A stretch of 64,000 nt of DNA, taken from contig NZ_AP027041.1 of assembly GCF_027924565.1 (NCBI RefSeq), forward strand, positions 744,001 to 808,000. The letters run 5' to 3'. This document shows positions 7,120-16,683 of the stretch, piece after piece. The DNA comes from Lysobacter auxotrophicus. Its GTDB lineage: Bacteria; Pseudomonadota; Gammaproteobacteria; Xanthomonadales; Xanthomonadaceae. The position numbers and the translations under genes are program-made. The notes beneath the pieces were generated by a model, which had not been told where the DNA came from, did not search any database, and saw nothing but the letters and a program-made list of their open reading frames with translations. The number at the start of each line of letters is the position of its first letter. Position 1 is the stretch's first letter.

Positions 7120-8295
7120 ATGACTGAACGACATGCCGACGGCGGGGCCGGGAAGCCCGGTCTTGGTACCCTGGCGATCCACGCGGGGCAGGCTCCGGAC
7201 CCGAGCACCGGCGCCGTGATGACGCCGATCTACGCGACCTCGACCTACGCCCAGAGCAGCCCGGGCGTGCACCAGGGCTTCGAGTATTCGCGCAGCCACA
7301 ACCCGACCCGTTTCGCCTACGAGCGTTGCGTCGCCGCGCTGGAAGGCGGCACGCGCGGTTTCGCGTTCGCCTCGGGCCTGGCCGCGACCTCGACGATCCT
7401 GGAACTGCTCGATTCGGGCAGTCACGTCATCGCGATGGACGATGTCTACGGCGGCACCTACCGGTTGTTCGAGCGCGTGCGTCGCCGCTCCGCGGGCCTT
7501 GATTTCAGCTGGGTCGACCTGAGCGACGCAGCGGCGTTCGAGGCGGCGATCCGCCCCGAAACCAAGATGGTCTGGATCGAAACGCCGACCAACCCGCTGC
7601 TCAAGCTGGTCGACATCGCGCAGATCGCCGCGATTGCCCGCAAGCGCGGCCTGATCGTCGTGGTCGACAACACGTTCTGCTCGCCGATCCTGCAGCGCCC
7701 GCTCGAGCTGGGCGCGCACATCGTCATGCACTCGGCGACGAAGTACCTCAACGGCCACTCCGACATCGTCGGCGGCATGGCGGTGGTCGGCGACGACGCC
7801 GAAATCGCGGACCAGATGGCCTTCCTGCAGAACGCCATCGGCGGCGTGCAGGGGCCGTTCGACAGCTTCCTCGCGCTGCGCGGCCTGAAGACGCTGCATC
7901 TGCGCATGAAGGCGCACTGCGAGAACGCGCAGGCGCTGGCCGAGTGGCTCCAAACGCACCCGCAGATCGAGAAGGTCATCTACCCGGGCCTGAAGTCGCA
8001 CCCGCAGCACGAACTCGCCCGGCGCCAGATGCATGGCTTCGGCGGCATGGTGAGCATCTACGTCAAGGGCGGCGAAGCCGCGGCGCGCCGCATGATGGAG
8101 CGCTGCGAGCTCTTCGCCGTCGCCGAGTCGCTCGGCGGCGTGGAAAGCCTGATCAACCACCCGGCGATCATGACGCATGCGTCCGTGCCGGCAGAGCGCC
8201 GTGCTGCTCTTGGCATCGCGGACAACCTGGTTCGGTTGAGCGTGGGTGTGGAGGATGTGGCGGACCTCCAGCAGGACATCAGCACGGCTCTATGA
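7120..8295 (+). CDS. Cystathionine gamma-lyase/gamma-synthase (MetB family)
   Basis: This 391-residue Cys/Met-metabolism PLP enzyme has the PLP lysine K208 in SATKYLNGHSD. Other family signatures are YSRSHNPTRFAYE near residue 60, DDVYGGTYRLFE and NTFCSPILQRPLELGA. In Xanthomonas the homologous gene at this locus is called metB, although biochemistry in relatives supports a gamma-lyase. Pairing with cbs favours the lyase, which yields cysteine, 2-oxobutyrate and ammonia. The gene marks the left border of the LPS island, and its stop overlaps the wzm start (ATGA), so wzm may be read from the cgl promoter. Confidence 0.92.
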   Translation: MTERHADGGAGKPGLGTLAIHAGQAPDPSTGAVMTPIYATSTYAQSSPGVHQGFEYSRSHNPTRFAYERCVAALEGGTRGFAFASGLAATSTILELLDSGSHVIAMDDVYGGTYRLFERVRRRSAGLDFSWVDLSDAAAFEAAIRPETKMVWIETPTNPLLKLVDIAQIAAIARKRGLIVVVDNTFCSPILQRPLELGAHIVMHSATKYLNGHSDIVGGMAVVGDDAEIADQMAFLQNAIGGVQGPFDSFLALRGLKTLHLRMKAHCENAQALAEWLQTHPQIEKVIYPGLKSHPQHELARRQMHGFGGMVSIYVKGGEAAARRMMERCELFAVAESLGGVESLINHPAIMTHASVPAERRAALGIADNLVRLSVGVEDVADLQQDISTAL

Positions 8296-9098
8296 ATACG
8301 CACACGGTGTCTCGCACGGAAGTTCTACGTCAGCGGTTTTATCTTTTTCGTCAACTCGTCAAGCGCGATATCGAGCGGCGCTACAAGGCGACCTTTGGCG
8401 GTATGGCTTGGGCGATACTGCAGCCGCTGTTGATGATCGGCATCTATACGATCGTTTTCGGGCTTATTTTCAAACCCCGATGGCCTGCCGTGGAGAGCCC
8501 TTGGGACTACGTGCTCATCCTTTTTCTTGGGAAAGTACCCTATCTCTTCGTAACCGAGTCGATGGCGATGGCTACCGCATCGATGCGGGGCCACATCAAT
8601 CTGGTGAAAAAGGCGGTTTTCCCACTGAACCTGCTGCCGGGCGTGTCGTTAGGTAGCAGCATGTACCACTCTTTGATCGCACTGGCCGTGTGGGTCGTAT
8701 TCTTCGTCGCGATCAAGGGCGCGGTGCCGTGGGCAATCATCGCGCTCCCACTGCTGTGGCTTCCACTCATCCTGTTTTGCATGGGTGCTTGCTGGGTCCT
8801 CGCTGCCTTGGGCGCCTACTTTCGTGACACCGATCAGGTGGTAGGGACGATAAATATCGCATTGATGTTCCTGTCGCCGATCTTCTACCCGTCCTCTAGC
8901 GTGCCGCATGCGCTCAAGCTCGTGATGATGATCAACCCCCTCACTCATGCAATCGAGTGGTCGCGCGCGGCGTTGTTGTGGCCGGCACATCTGGATCTCA
9001 CTTTGTACCCGCTGCTGCTCGCGATCAGCGCCGTGTTCGCGGTGGGCAGCCTATTCTTCTTTAACAGACTGCGTCCCGGGTTCGCGGACGTCCTTTAA
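8292..9098 (+). CDS. wzm: O-antigen ABC exporter, permease subunit
   Basis: The 268-residue inner-membrane protein has about six hydrophobic segments. The ABC-2 signature begins with FRQLVKRDIERRYKATFGG, followed by WAILQPLLMIGIYTIVFG. The segment YFRDTDQVVGTINIALMFLSPIFYP is typical of Wzm/KpsM/TagG permeases. With the next gene it would flip the lipid-linked O-polysaccharide across the inner membrane. The start overlaps the cgl stop. Hand-counted lines here are 53-58% GC against 65-70% in neighbours, consistent with transfer. Confidence 0.92.
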   Translation: MNTHTVSRTEVLRQRFYLFRQLVKRDIERRYKATFGGMAWAILQPLLMIGIYTIVFGLIFKPRWPAVESPWDYVLILFLGKVPYLFVTESMAMATASMRGHINLVKKAVFPLNLLPGVSLGSSMYHSLIALAVWVVFFVAIKGAVPWAIIALPLLWLPLILFCMGACWVLAALGAYFRDTDQVVGTINIALMFLSPIFYPSSSVPHALKLVMMINPLTHAIEWSRAALLWPAHLDLTLYPLLLAISAVFAVGSLFFFNRLRPGFADVL

Positions 9099-10351
9099 TG
9101 ACGATTCTTGAAGTCAGTAATCTAGGAAAAGCCTATCCGCTCAAGCCGGCTGCGGGAGCTTTGTTTCGCTCATTGCTGCTGAAGCGGCAAGCTGTCCAAC
9201 TAGATGAGTTCTGGGCTGTTCGTGGGGTTAGCTTTTCCCTTAGCCCTGGCGAGTCGGTTGGCATAATCGGCCGCAACGGCAGCGGTAAGAGCACGCTCCT
9301 GCAATTGATATGCGGCATCATGCCTCCCACGGAAGGGACGGTTCAACGGAACGGCCGGATCGCAAGCCTGCTCGAGCTTGGTGCTGGATTCGATCCCGAT
9401 TTCACGGGACGGGAAAACGTCTTCCTGAATGCAGCCCTGTTAGGGCTCACTGCAGAAGAAACGGAAGCCAAGTTCGACGAGATTGCCGCCTTCGCAGAGA
9501 TCGGGCGTTTCCTCGATGAACCGGTGAAAACCTATTCAAGCGGCATGTTCGTGCGTTTGGCGTTTGCGGTTGCCTCGCATGTGTCGCCAGACGTACTCGT
9601 CGTCGACGAGGCGCTGGCGGTCGGCGACGCGCGCTTCTCAGCCAAGTGCATCAAGCGAATCCGTGCGCTGCGCGAGTCTGGATGCACGCTCCTCTTCGTC
9701 AGTCATGACGTCGGAATTGTTCGCACTCTGTGCGATCGCGCGCTATGGCTGGAATCGGGACGGCCCGTGGCTATGGGGGATGTATTCACAGTCACCTCCA
9801 AGTACATGGAGCGGATGTTTGAGGACACTGACGACCCGCCTGCGTCGTTGCCGGATGTAACTGGCAATGATGAGGCGGTGGAACCAGTCAGGCCGCAACT
9901 TGCGCCATTGAACCACTGGGGCTCTCATGTCGGCTCCATCAGGCGCTGGAATCTTCGCGCGCTATCGGAGAACGCTTCCGTCGTGGAGTACGGCGAGAAC
10001 GTGTGCCTCGAAGTGGAGTTCACCGCTCCGGCCGGATTTGACCCCGCGCACCTGGCCGTTTCACTCTCCATCAAGGATTTGAAGGGCACCGATCTGTTGG
10101 TGTTGAGTACGCACGACGAAAATCGCGGCGCATTCGGTGGAATCTCAGGGGCTTGCAAAGTGGCTTTCGAGTTCGTCATGCGGCTGACGGAGGGTAAATA
10201 CCTCTTGGTCATCGCGTTGGAAGATAGATCGACTGAAGCGATCCAATACTTCGAGTACATCGAAGGGGCACATTATTTTTCGGTGACGAGCCAGGCCCGT
10301 CGTTTCGGCTTGTTCAACGTGCCCGTCGCGGTATCAGTGAGTAAGAGCTAA
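9098..10351 (+). CDS. wzt: O-antigen ABC exporter, ATPase with C-terminal glycan-binding domain
   Basis: The 417-residue protein has an ATPase domain at about residues 1-240: Walker A GRNGSGKST, signature YSSGMFVRLAFA, Walker B VLVVDEALAVGD, and the H-loop in FVSHDVG. A Wzt-type C-terminal domain follows at about 270-410. In well-studied systems that extra domain reads the capped non-reducing end of the finished O-chain before export, so the partner that adds the cap should be nearby; the methyltransferase module of the next gene is the obvious candidate. Start and stop codons overlap on both sides. Confidence 0.92.
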   Translation: MTILEVSNLGKAYPLKPAAGALFRSLLLKRQAVQLDEFWAVRGVSFSLSPGESVGIIGRNGSGKSTLLQLICGIMPPTEGTVQRNGRIASLLELGAGFDPDFTGRENVFLNAALLGLTAEETEAKFDEIAAFAEIGRFLDEPVKTYSSGMFVRLAFAVASHVSPDVLVVDEALAVGDARFSAKCIKRIRALRESGCTLLFVSHDVGIVRTLCDRALWLESGRPVAMGDVFTVTSKYMERMFEDTDDPPASLPDVTGNDEAVEPVRPQLAPLNHWGSHVGSIRRWNLRALSENASVVEYGENVCLEVEFTAPAGFDPAHLAVSLSIKDLKGTDLLVLSTHDENRGAFGGISGACKVAFEFVMRLTEGKYLLVIALEDRSTEAIQYFEYIEGAHYFSVTSQARRFGLFNVPVAVSVSKS

Positions 10352-13300
10352 TGACTGCCATCAACAGCAAGGATTATTGGGATCGGCGCTTTGAGACTGA
10401 TTGGGAGGCCAACCGCGGCAGGACTCAAAGTCGGTTCTTCTCGTCCCTCGCGCTCAGCATGATGCCCGATTGGTTGAAGTGGAACTTGACCAGCACGCGC
10501 GCGTCCATTCTTGATTGGGGTTGTGCCCTGGGTGACGGCACGGAACTCCTCGCCCAATCGCTGCCTGGCGCGCAAGTGACGGGTTGCGACTTTTCAGAAG
10601 AGGCCATACGCCGCGCTGCGGAGACATACCCTGTCAACAGGTTTGTGTGCAGGGACCTAACCACTTCTGATTCAACGCAGGAAAGCTGGGACTTCGTGTT
10701 TAGCTCGAACACGCTCGAGCACTTTCACGAGCCTTGGAAAGTGTTGGACACTCTTGCGAAGGCCGCGTCCCGTGGCGTGTTGCTGTTACTTCCTTACGAG
10801 GAGATCAACAGGATTGATGAGCATCACTACACGTTCCTGCCTGAGAACGTGCCGCTCGTGATTGCTGATCGCTTCCACTTGGCCTACTGGCGCGCGTTAG
10901 ACGTCTCGGATATGCATGCCACCGAGTGGACCGGGGCGCAGATCTTTCTGGCTTACGTCGATCGCGACGATCCGATGTACCGCGGAATGCGCTTGGAGCA
11001 TGCGGTTGGGGGGCGTGCAGCAGCTGTCGGTCAGGCGAGTGTCGAGCAATTGCATGCCCAGCTTGCTCACGCCAAGGAGCAGGAGGCCCTGGCCCGCACG
11101 CATGCGGCCGAATTCGAGCAGCGAGCCCGTTTCGAGCAAAGCGAGGCGCTCGCGCGTATCGCGGAACGCGATTCGCTTGCTGAAAAAATCACCAGCCTCG
11201 AGAGTGCGCTGCGAGACGAACGGGCGGCTGCCGCCGCCCAGCAAGCCTCGGTCGAGGAGACGCTCCGGCAGCAAGCGGAGCAGTTCGCCGCTGAGCGTGG
11301 TGCGCTTGAATCGAAGTTGCGCGCGCAGTCTGACGCTGCGGCCAATGCCATCGCCGAGAAGGCCGCGCTTCTAGAGAAGTTGAGGCGCTTGCGAGGACTG
11401 CGCAATCATGAACTCACGCAGTCGTACATGCGCTTTATCCATGTCGCCGAAGGCTTTCAGGCAGCAGCCGAAAGCATCATGAGCAAAAATCGGAAGCTGA
11501 GCGCGGACCTTGCTCAGGTCGCAGCCAGTAATAGCTGGCGCATTACGGCACCATTGCGAAAGACGGTCGCATCGCTGAAGGGTGTCAACTCGGAGGTTTT
11601 GTGCGTGCCGGAACTGGCCCTGGAGGCAGATGAGTCCCGAATTGAGGACCTCTCCACGCGCCTTGCATCGCTCCGCTCTTCTTCGCTTGGCCTTGTTCAG
11701 GTTGGGGGCGGCACCCGTACGATCTACATCTTTACCGGTGTTCCTTTCGACGATATCGGAGGTGGACAGCGTGCCGCACAACTCGCCCGGGTTTTGCTGG
11801 CTCGGGGTGAGCAGGTTACTTACGTGTACGCCTATCGTAAGTGGGAAAATGGGCAGCCAGTCGAGAGTGGCTATCAAGCCGAGGGAATGCGTCACCTGTT
11901 CCTGGATCGTACTTCGATGGATGACGTGCTGGGTGGCGCTACAGCTGCCGACGTTGCGCTCTTCGAACTTCCCCATCCGGCTTTCCTGCCCTACTTCTCG
12001 CGTTTGGGTGAGTTGGGCGTGCGTCGCGTGTTCGAGTTGATTGACGCCTGGGACAGCTCGCTAGGCGGCGACTGGTTTGATGCAAGCGTCATGCAGGCAT
12101 ACGTCGATCAAAGCGAGGTTGTTGTTGGGACGGCGAAGATCCTTCAGCACAAACTGATCGAGATGGGGAGGCCGGACGCAAGGTATCTGCCGAATGCGGT
12201 TAACGAAAGCATTTTCGACAGTTACCGAGAGTATCCGCGCCCATCCGAGTACGTGCACGGACAGCGTGCGCTGCTGTACTTCGGCTCGTTATACGGTGAG
12301 TGGTTCGACTGGGAATGTGTGAATGCCGCAGCCCGGAGTTGCAAGGATGCGGCGATATACCTCATTGGAGACCCGCCCGCGAATCGCGAAGTCGAGCCTA
12401 ATGTTCGCTTTCTGGGTGGGCGGCAGATAGAAGAGCTTCCCAAGTATCTGCAGCATTGCGATATCGCACTTCTTCCGTTCCGCCCGGGTCACATCTCCGA
12501 TGCCGTTTCGCCGATCAAGATCTTCGAGTACCTGGCGATGGGCGTTCCCGTTGTGGCCAACGAACTGCCAGAAATCGCCGGCTATCCGAATGTTCATGTC
12601 GCTCGTTCCACGGACGACTTCGCGCGTCTGTGCTCAGATCCGCTGGTCGCGGATCCCACCAAGGTCGATGATTTCCTGATCGAGAATTGTTGGGCAGGGC
12701 GTCTCGATCAGATGGTCCCGGCATTGTCATACGGGCGTGTAGTGACGGTCGTCATCCTCATACACAACAATGTGGACATTATCGAGCGCTGCCTCAAGAG
12801 TTTCAGTGCGCACGCGTCGGCCTACGTCAAGGAGGTGATCGTCGTCGACAACGCGAGTTCCGACGGCGGCCCCGAGTTGGTGAGGGAGAAATTCCCTGAT
12901 GTGAAACTCATCATCAATGACAAGAACGGTTGCAGCTCGGGCAGGAACCTCGGTGCTGCTGCTGCCTCCGGAGAGTACCTGGCGTTTTTCGACTCGGACC
13001 AATGGATCACTGGTCGGGGAGCATTCGAAGAAGCACTTTCCATCCTCGAACGAAATCCTGCAGTCGGAGCTGTCGGCTGGGCAGCCGGTTGGTTTGCTGA
13101 CGGTAGTGACACCTTTGGCGGGCCAATTGTCGACTACCTGCCTCGGCGTGGCACCACAGCCCCTGAGTATCAGGCCCTCGGTTACCGGACCGACATCGCC
13201 TATCTCGGCTCGGGCGGCCTGTTCGTGTCTAAGGAGGTATTCGATCAGGCCGGGGGATTCGATGAGTTCTATGATCCCACTTGCTTTGAGGACACCGACT

Positions 13301-13494
13301 TTTCACTGGCTATCAAAGGCCAGGGGTATCTGCTGGCGTATCGCGATCTTCAAAGTATCCGTCACCAGGCCCACCAGACCACTTCGGCCTCACAAGATAA
13401 CGCCGCGTATCAAGTCCTCTTCAAGCGCAACTCTGCGCATTTCGGCGAGAAATGGTCGGGCAGGCCCGACTTCTTCTTCGACGCGCCGCCTTGA
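10351..13494 (+). CDS. Trimodular methyltransferase, coiled-coil, GT4 and GT2 glycosyltransferase protein
   Basis: The 1047-residue protein has four visible parts. Residues 1-215 are a class I SAM methyltransferase with motif I ILDWGCALGDG from residue 53 and the acidic FDFSEEAI-like turn (GCDFSEEAIRRA). Residues about 226-353 are an uninterrupted coiled coil rich in Ala, Glu and Gln. Residues about 455-780 are a GT4-type glycosyltransferase with IYIFTGVPFDDIGGGQRA and the C-terminal SPIKIFEYLAMGVPVVA motif. Residues 797-1047 are a GT2 transferase with VTVVILIHNNVD, VVDNASSDGG, DSD near 878 and GGFDEFYDPTCFEDTD. A SWRITAPLR stretch links coil and GT4. It probably builds and caps the O-chain exported by Wzm/Wzt. 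Confidence 0.85.
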   Translation: MTAINSKDYWDRRFETDWEANRGRTQSRFFSSLALSMMPDWLKWNLTSTRASILDWGCALGDGTELLAQSLPGAQVTGCDFSEEAIRRAAETYPVNRFVCRDLTTSDSTQESWDFVFSSNTLEHFHEPWKVLDTLAKAASRGVLLLLPYEEINRIDEHHYTFLPENVPLVIADRFHLAYWRALDVSDMHATEWTGAQIFLAYVDRDDPMYRGMRLEHAVGGRAAAVGQASVEQLHAQLAHAKEQEALARTHAAEFEQRARFEQSEALARIAERDSLAEKITSLESALRDERAAAAAQQASVEETLRQQAEQFAAERGALESKLRAQSDAAANAIAEKAALLEKLRRLRGLRNHELTQSYMRFIHVAEGFQAAAESIMSKNRKLSADLAQVAASNSWRITAPLRKTVASLKGVNSEVLCVPELALEADESRIEDLSTRLASLRSSSLGLVQVGGGTRTIYIFTGVPFDDIGGGQRAAQLARVLLARGEQVTYVYAYRKWENGQPVESGYQAEGMRHLFLDRTSMDDVLGGATAADVALFELPHPAFLPYFSRLGELGVRRVFELIDAWDSSLGGDWFDASVMQAYVDQSEVVVGTAKILQHKLIEMGRPDARYLPNAVNESIFDSYREYPRPSEYVHGQRALLYFGSLYGEWFDWECVNAAARSCKDAAIYLIGDPPANREVEPNVRFLGGRQIEELPKYLQHCDIALLPFRPGHISDAVSPIKIFEYLAMGVPVVANELPEIAGYPNVHVARSTDDFARLCSDPLVADPTKVDDFLIENCWAGRLDQMVPALSYGRVVTVVILIHNNVDIIERCLKSFSAHASAYVKEVIVVDNASSDGGPELVREKFPDVKLIINDKNGCSSGRNLGAAAASGEYLAFFDSDQWITGRGAFEEALSILERNPAVGAVGWAAGWFADGSDTFGGPIVDYLPRRGTTAPEYQALGYRTDIAYLGSGGLFVSKEVFDQAGGFDEFYDPTCFEDTDFSLAIKGQGYLLAYRDLQSIRHQAHQTTSASQDNAAYQVLFKRNSAHFGEKWSGRPDFFFDAPP

Positions 13495-13558
13495 TCCGGA
13501 GGGACCTCTCGCTAGGTTATGAGAGTCCTGCCGCCAGCTCGTGCGCGTGTAGACCATT

Positions 13559-13583
13559 CGAATGGGGACGTTGTCCCCATTCG
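13559..13583. terminator. Perfect 11-bp hairpin between convergent genes
   Basis: CGAATGGGGAC at 13559-13569 pairs with GTCCCCATTCG at 13573-13583 around GTT. It sits between the ends of the trimodular gene and wecB and could serve both strands, although no T-run follows. Confidence 0.6.
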
Positions 13584-13606
13584 ATGTTCGCTAGCCCTTA
13601 ACGCGG

Positions 13607-14740
13607 TTATTGAGGCACAAGGGTGGACCGCACAATAGCTGCGATTTTCGTCGCGGCTTGCCCATCGCCGTAGGGATTGTGCGCACGTGCCATGGCCTCG
13701 TAAGTCGAGGCGTCATCGAGCAGACGGTTGGTCTCCTCGACGATGCGAGCACTGTCCGTGCCCACGAGTAGGACGGTGCCGGCTTGGACGGCCTCGGGTC
13801 GCTCGGTGGTATCGCGCATGACGAGCACCGGCTTACCTAGAGAAGGTGCTTCCTCCTGGATGCCACCAGAGTCGGTGATGATCATGTACGAGCGTGACAT
13901 CAGGTATACGAACGGCAGGTAATCCAGCGGTTCGATCAGGTGTACGTCGTCTGCATCGGCCAGGATGCGATTGACCGGTTCCCGAACGTTCGGGTTCAGA
14001 TGCACCGGATAAACCACCTGCACGTCTCCGCGTGAGGCGATCTGCTTCAACGCCTCGCAGATCTGCTCGAACCCGGAACCGAAGTTCTCGCGCCGGTGGC
14101 CCGTGACCAGCACGAGCCGCTTGCTTGGATCCAAGAACGGGAAGCGGTCCGCCAATTTCCCCGAGAGTTCTGCGTCGCGCTGGAAGCGGTCCACCACCGA
14201 CAGGAGCGCGTCGATGACTGTGTTGCCCGTCACGTGCACATCCGCTTCGGACATGCCTTCGTCCAGCAGGTTCCGTCGCGATTGATCGGTGGGCGCGAAG
14301 TGCAGGCGCGCGAGCTTTCCGGTGAGACAACGGTTGGCTTCCTCCGGCCACGGCGAATACAGGTCGCCGGTACGTAGACCCGCTTCAACGTGGGCGATGG
14401 CGGTTCGATTGTAAAAGGCAGCCAGGGCGGTTGCGAACGTCGTCGTCGTATCGCCATGAACCAGCACGAGATCCGGCTGCTGACGCGCGATAAGGTCCGT
14501 CATGCCCTGCAGGATCCGGCCTGTGAGTTGTGCGAGCGTTTGGCCCGGCTGCATGACGTCCAGGTCTTCGTCCGGCTGGATGCCGAACAATTCCAGGACC
14601 TGGTCAAGCATCTGCCGGTGCTGCGCGGTCACTGCGACCACGGTTTCCAGCCCAGGCAGGTTCCGGAGGGCTTCCACCACCGGCGCCATCTTGATGGCTT
14701 CCGGCCTCGTGCCGAACACCACCATCACTTTCTTGCTCAT
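13607..14740 (-). CDS. wecB: UDP-N-acetylglucosamine 2-epimerase, non-hydrolysing
   Basis: The 377-residue cytoplasmic enzyme interconverts UDP-GlcNAc and UDP-ManNAc. The opening [20 protein letters not shown] is characteristic. Active-site signatures are [28 protein letters not shown] and [19 protein letters not shown]. Length matches the family. No UDP-ManNAc dehydrogenase (wecC) lies nearby, so ManNAc itself may enter the O-chain or the product may be used elsewhere. It is transcribed towards the LPS genes and away from etfA, with mixed GC content, and forms the right border of the island. Confidence 0.95.
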   Translation of the reverse strand: MSKKVMVVFGTRPEAIKMAPVVEALRNLPGLETVVAVTAQHRQMLDQVLELFGIQPDEDLDVMQPGQTLAQLTGRILQGMTDLIARQQPDLVLVHGDTTTTFATALAAFYNRTAIAHVEAGLRTGDLYSPWPEEANRCLTGKLARLHFAPTDQSRRNLLDEGMSEADVHVTGNTVIDALLSVVDRFQRDAELSGKLADRFPFLDPSKRLVLVTGHRRENFGSGFEQICEALKQIASRGDVQVVYPVHLNPNVREPVNRILADADDVHLIEPLDYLPFVYLMSRSYMIITDSGGIQEEAPSLGKPVLVMRDTTERPEAVQAGTVLLVGTDSARIVEETNRLLDDASTYEAMARAHNPYGDGQAATKIAAIVRSTLVPQ

Positions 14741-14771
14741 TGTAAGGTCGCTTCCCTTGTGGACTTGTGCT

Positions 14772-15713
14772 TCAGCCGATGGCCTTTTCGAGCTCAGGCA
14801 ACAGCGTGAACAAATCCCCCACCAGCCCGATGTCCGCGATCTCGAAGATCGGCGCGTCGCCGTCCTTGTTGATGGCGACGATGGTGCCGGCGTCCTTGAT
14901 GCCGGTCAGGTGCTGGATCGCGCCAGAAATGCCGACGGCGACGTACAGCTCCGGCGCGATGATCTTGCCGGTCTGGCCGACCTGCAGTTCGTTCGGCACG
15001 TAGCCCGCGTCCACCGCGGCGCGCGAGGCGCCCACTGCGGCGCCGAGCTTGTCGGCCAGCGCGTAGATGACCTTGAAGTTCTCGGCCGAACCGACGCCAC
15101 GGCCGCCGGAGACGACGCGGCGCGCCGACTGCAGGTCAGGGCGATCCGACTTGCCGGCCGCGAGGCCAACGAAGCGCGTGTGCGAGGGCAGGGCGGCGTC
15201 GACGGAGGCCGCTTCGACGGTGGCGCTGCCGCCCTTGGCGGCTTCCGGCCACGACGCCGTGCGCACGGTGGCGACCACGGTCTGTCCGGCGGGCGCCTCG
15301 ACGGTGATGATCGCGTTGCCGGCGTAGATCGGGCGCTTGAAGGTGTGGCTGCCCTCCACGGCCATGACGTCGGACACCTGCGACACGCCCAGCAGCGCGG
15401 CGACGCACGGCATCAGGTCCTTGCCGAAGGTCGTGCTCGGGCCGAAGACATGGGTGTAGCCGGCGGCGAGCTTGGCCACCTGCGGCGCCAGTACCTGCGC
15501 GACCGCGTTCGCGTTGGCGGCGTTGGCGACGGTCAGCACCTTGCCGACGCCGGCGATCTGCGCCGCGTCGCCCGCGACGGCGGCCGGATCGGAGGCCAGC
15601 ACGACGATGTCGATCGACTCGGGATTCAGCGCCTGCGCGGCGGAAACGCACTTGGCGGTGGAGGCGTTGAGCTTGCCGTCCAGGTGTTCGGCGACGATCA
15701 GAATCTTGCTCAT
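14772..15713 (-). CDS. etfA: Electron transfer flavoprotein alpha subunit
   Basis: The 313-residue protein starts [16 protein letters not shown] and has the C-terminal FAD domain motifs [14 protein letters not shown] and [20 protein letters not shown]. It carries the FAD of the EtfAB heterodimer, which passes electrons from acyl-CoA and other dehydrogenases to ETF:quinone oxidoreductase (encoded at 21625-23247). The ATG overlaps the etfB stop codon (TAATG), indicating coupled translation. In Xanthomonas genomes etfA borders the LPS cluster, as here. Confidence 0.96.
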   Translation of the reverse strand: MSKILIVAEHLDGKLNASTAKCVSAAQALNPESIDIVVLASDPAAVAGDAAQIAGVGKVLTVANAANANAVAQVLAPQVAKLAAGYTHVFGPSTTFGKDLMPCVAALLGVSQVSDVMAVEGSHTFKRPIYAGNAIITVEAPAGQTVVATVRTASWPEAAKGGSATVEAASVDAALPSHTRFVGLAAGKSDRPDLQSARRVVSGGRGVGSAENFKVIYALADKLGAAVGASRAAVDAGYVPNELQVGQTGKIIAPELYVAVGISGAIQHLTGIKDAGTIVAINKDGDAPIFEIADIGLVGDLFTLLPELEKAIG

Positions 15714-16459
15714 TACAGGAGCCCCTTCTGCTTGAGTGCGGCGACCAGTTCGGCCGCGTCCTTCACCATCACGCCCTTGGTGCGCTTGCCCGGCGCGGCG
15801 TAGTGGGTGGTCTTCAGGCCTTCGCCGGCGTCCACGCCGAGGTCGGCGAACTGCACGGTTTCCAGCGGCTTGCTCTTGGCCTTCATGATGTCTGGCAGCT
15901 TGATGAAGCGCGGCTCGTTGAGGCGCAGGTCGGTGGTGACCACCGCCGGCAGGTCGACTTCCAGCGTTTCCAGGCCCGCGTCGACTTCGCGCGTGACCGT
16001 GGCCTTGCCGCCTTCGACCTCCAGCTTGGAGGCGAACGTCGCCTGCGGACGGCCCCACAGCGTGGCGAGCATCTGGCCGGTCTGGTTGGCGTCGTCGTCG
16101 ATGGCCTGCTTGCCGAGGATGACGAGATCCGGCTGCTCCTTCTCGATGAGCTTGAGCAGCGTGCGTGCGGCGGTCAGGGGCTGGATCGGCTGGTCGGACA
16201 CGACGTGGATGGCGCGGTTGGCGCCCATCGCCAGACCGTTGCGCAGGTGCGCCTGGGCGTCGGCCGGGGCGATGGTGGCGACCACGACCTCGGTCGCGAT
16301 GCCCTTGTCGCGAAGGCGCAGGGCTTCTTCGAGCGCGATTTCGTCGAACGGGTTGGCCGACAGCTTGACGCCGTCGGTGACCACGCCGGAGCCGTCCGGC
16401 TTGACCTGGATGCGGACGTTGTAGTCCACCACGCGCTTGTAGCCGACGAGGATCTTCAT
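15713..16459 (-). CDS. etfB: Electron transfer flavoprotein beta subunit
   Basis: The 248-residue protein begins MKILVGYKRVVDYNVRIQVK and contains NPFDEIALEEALRLRDKG and the AMP-binding ILGKQAIDDDANQTGQM region. The final VKDAAELVAALKQKG is the recognition-loop and tail region of EtfB. It partners EtfA. A TAGAAT -10-like hexamer on the minus strand at 16511-16516 is a candidate promoter. It is divergent from xanB with a 224-base gap. Confidence 0.96.
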   Translation of the reverse strand: MKILVGYKRVVDYNVRIQVKPDGSGVVTDGVKLSANPFDEIALEEALRLRDKGIATEVVVATIAPADAQAHLRNGLAMGANRAIHVVSDQPIQPLTAARTLLKLIEKEQPDLVILGKQAIDDDANQTGQMLATLWGRPQATFASKLEVEGGKATVTREVDAGLETLEVDLPAVVTTDLRLNEPRFIKLPDIMKAKSKPLETVQFADLGVDAGEGLKTTHYAAPGKRTKGVMVKDAAELVAALKQKGLL

Positions 16460-16683
16460 CGTGCGGGGATTCCTATGGTTGCGCGGCCGGAAGCGGGCCG
16501 AGAACCGCCGATTCTAGCCGAGAGGGCGCTCCCTACGCAGGCGGATGGTGGTCGTTCACGGTCGCCGGCGCGGACGGTCGAGTGCCCGCTCTCCGTTCAT
16601 GATCTGGAAGTCCCACCGCTTCGGGCGGGGCAGCCCGATCCGTTAACCTTCACCGCGCTCGTTCCCCAAAAGGCGGAGTCCAA

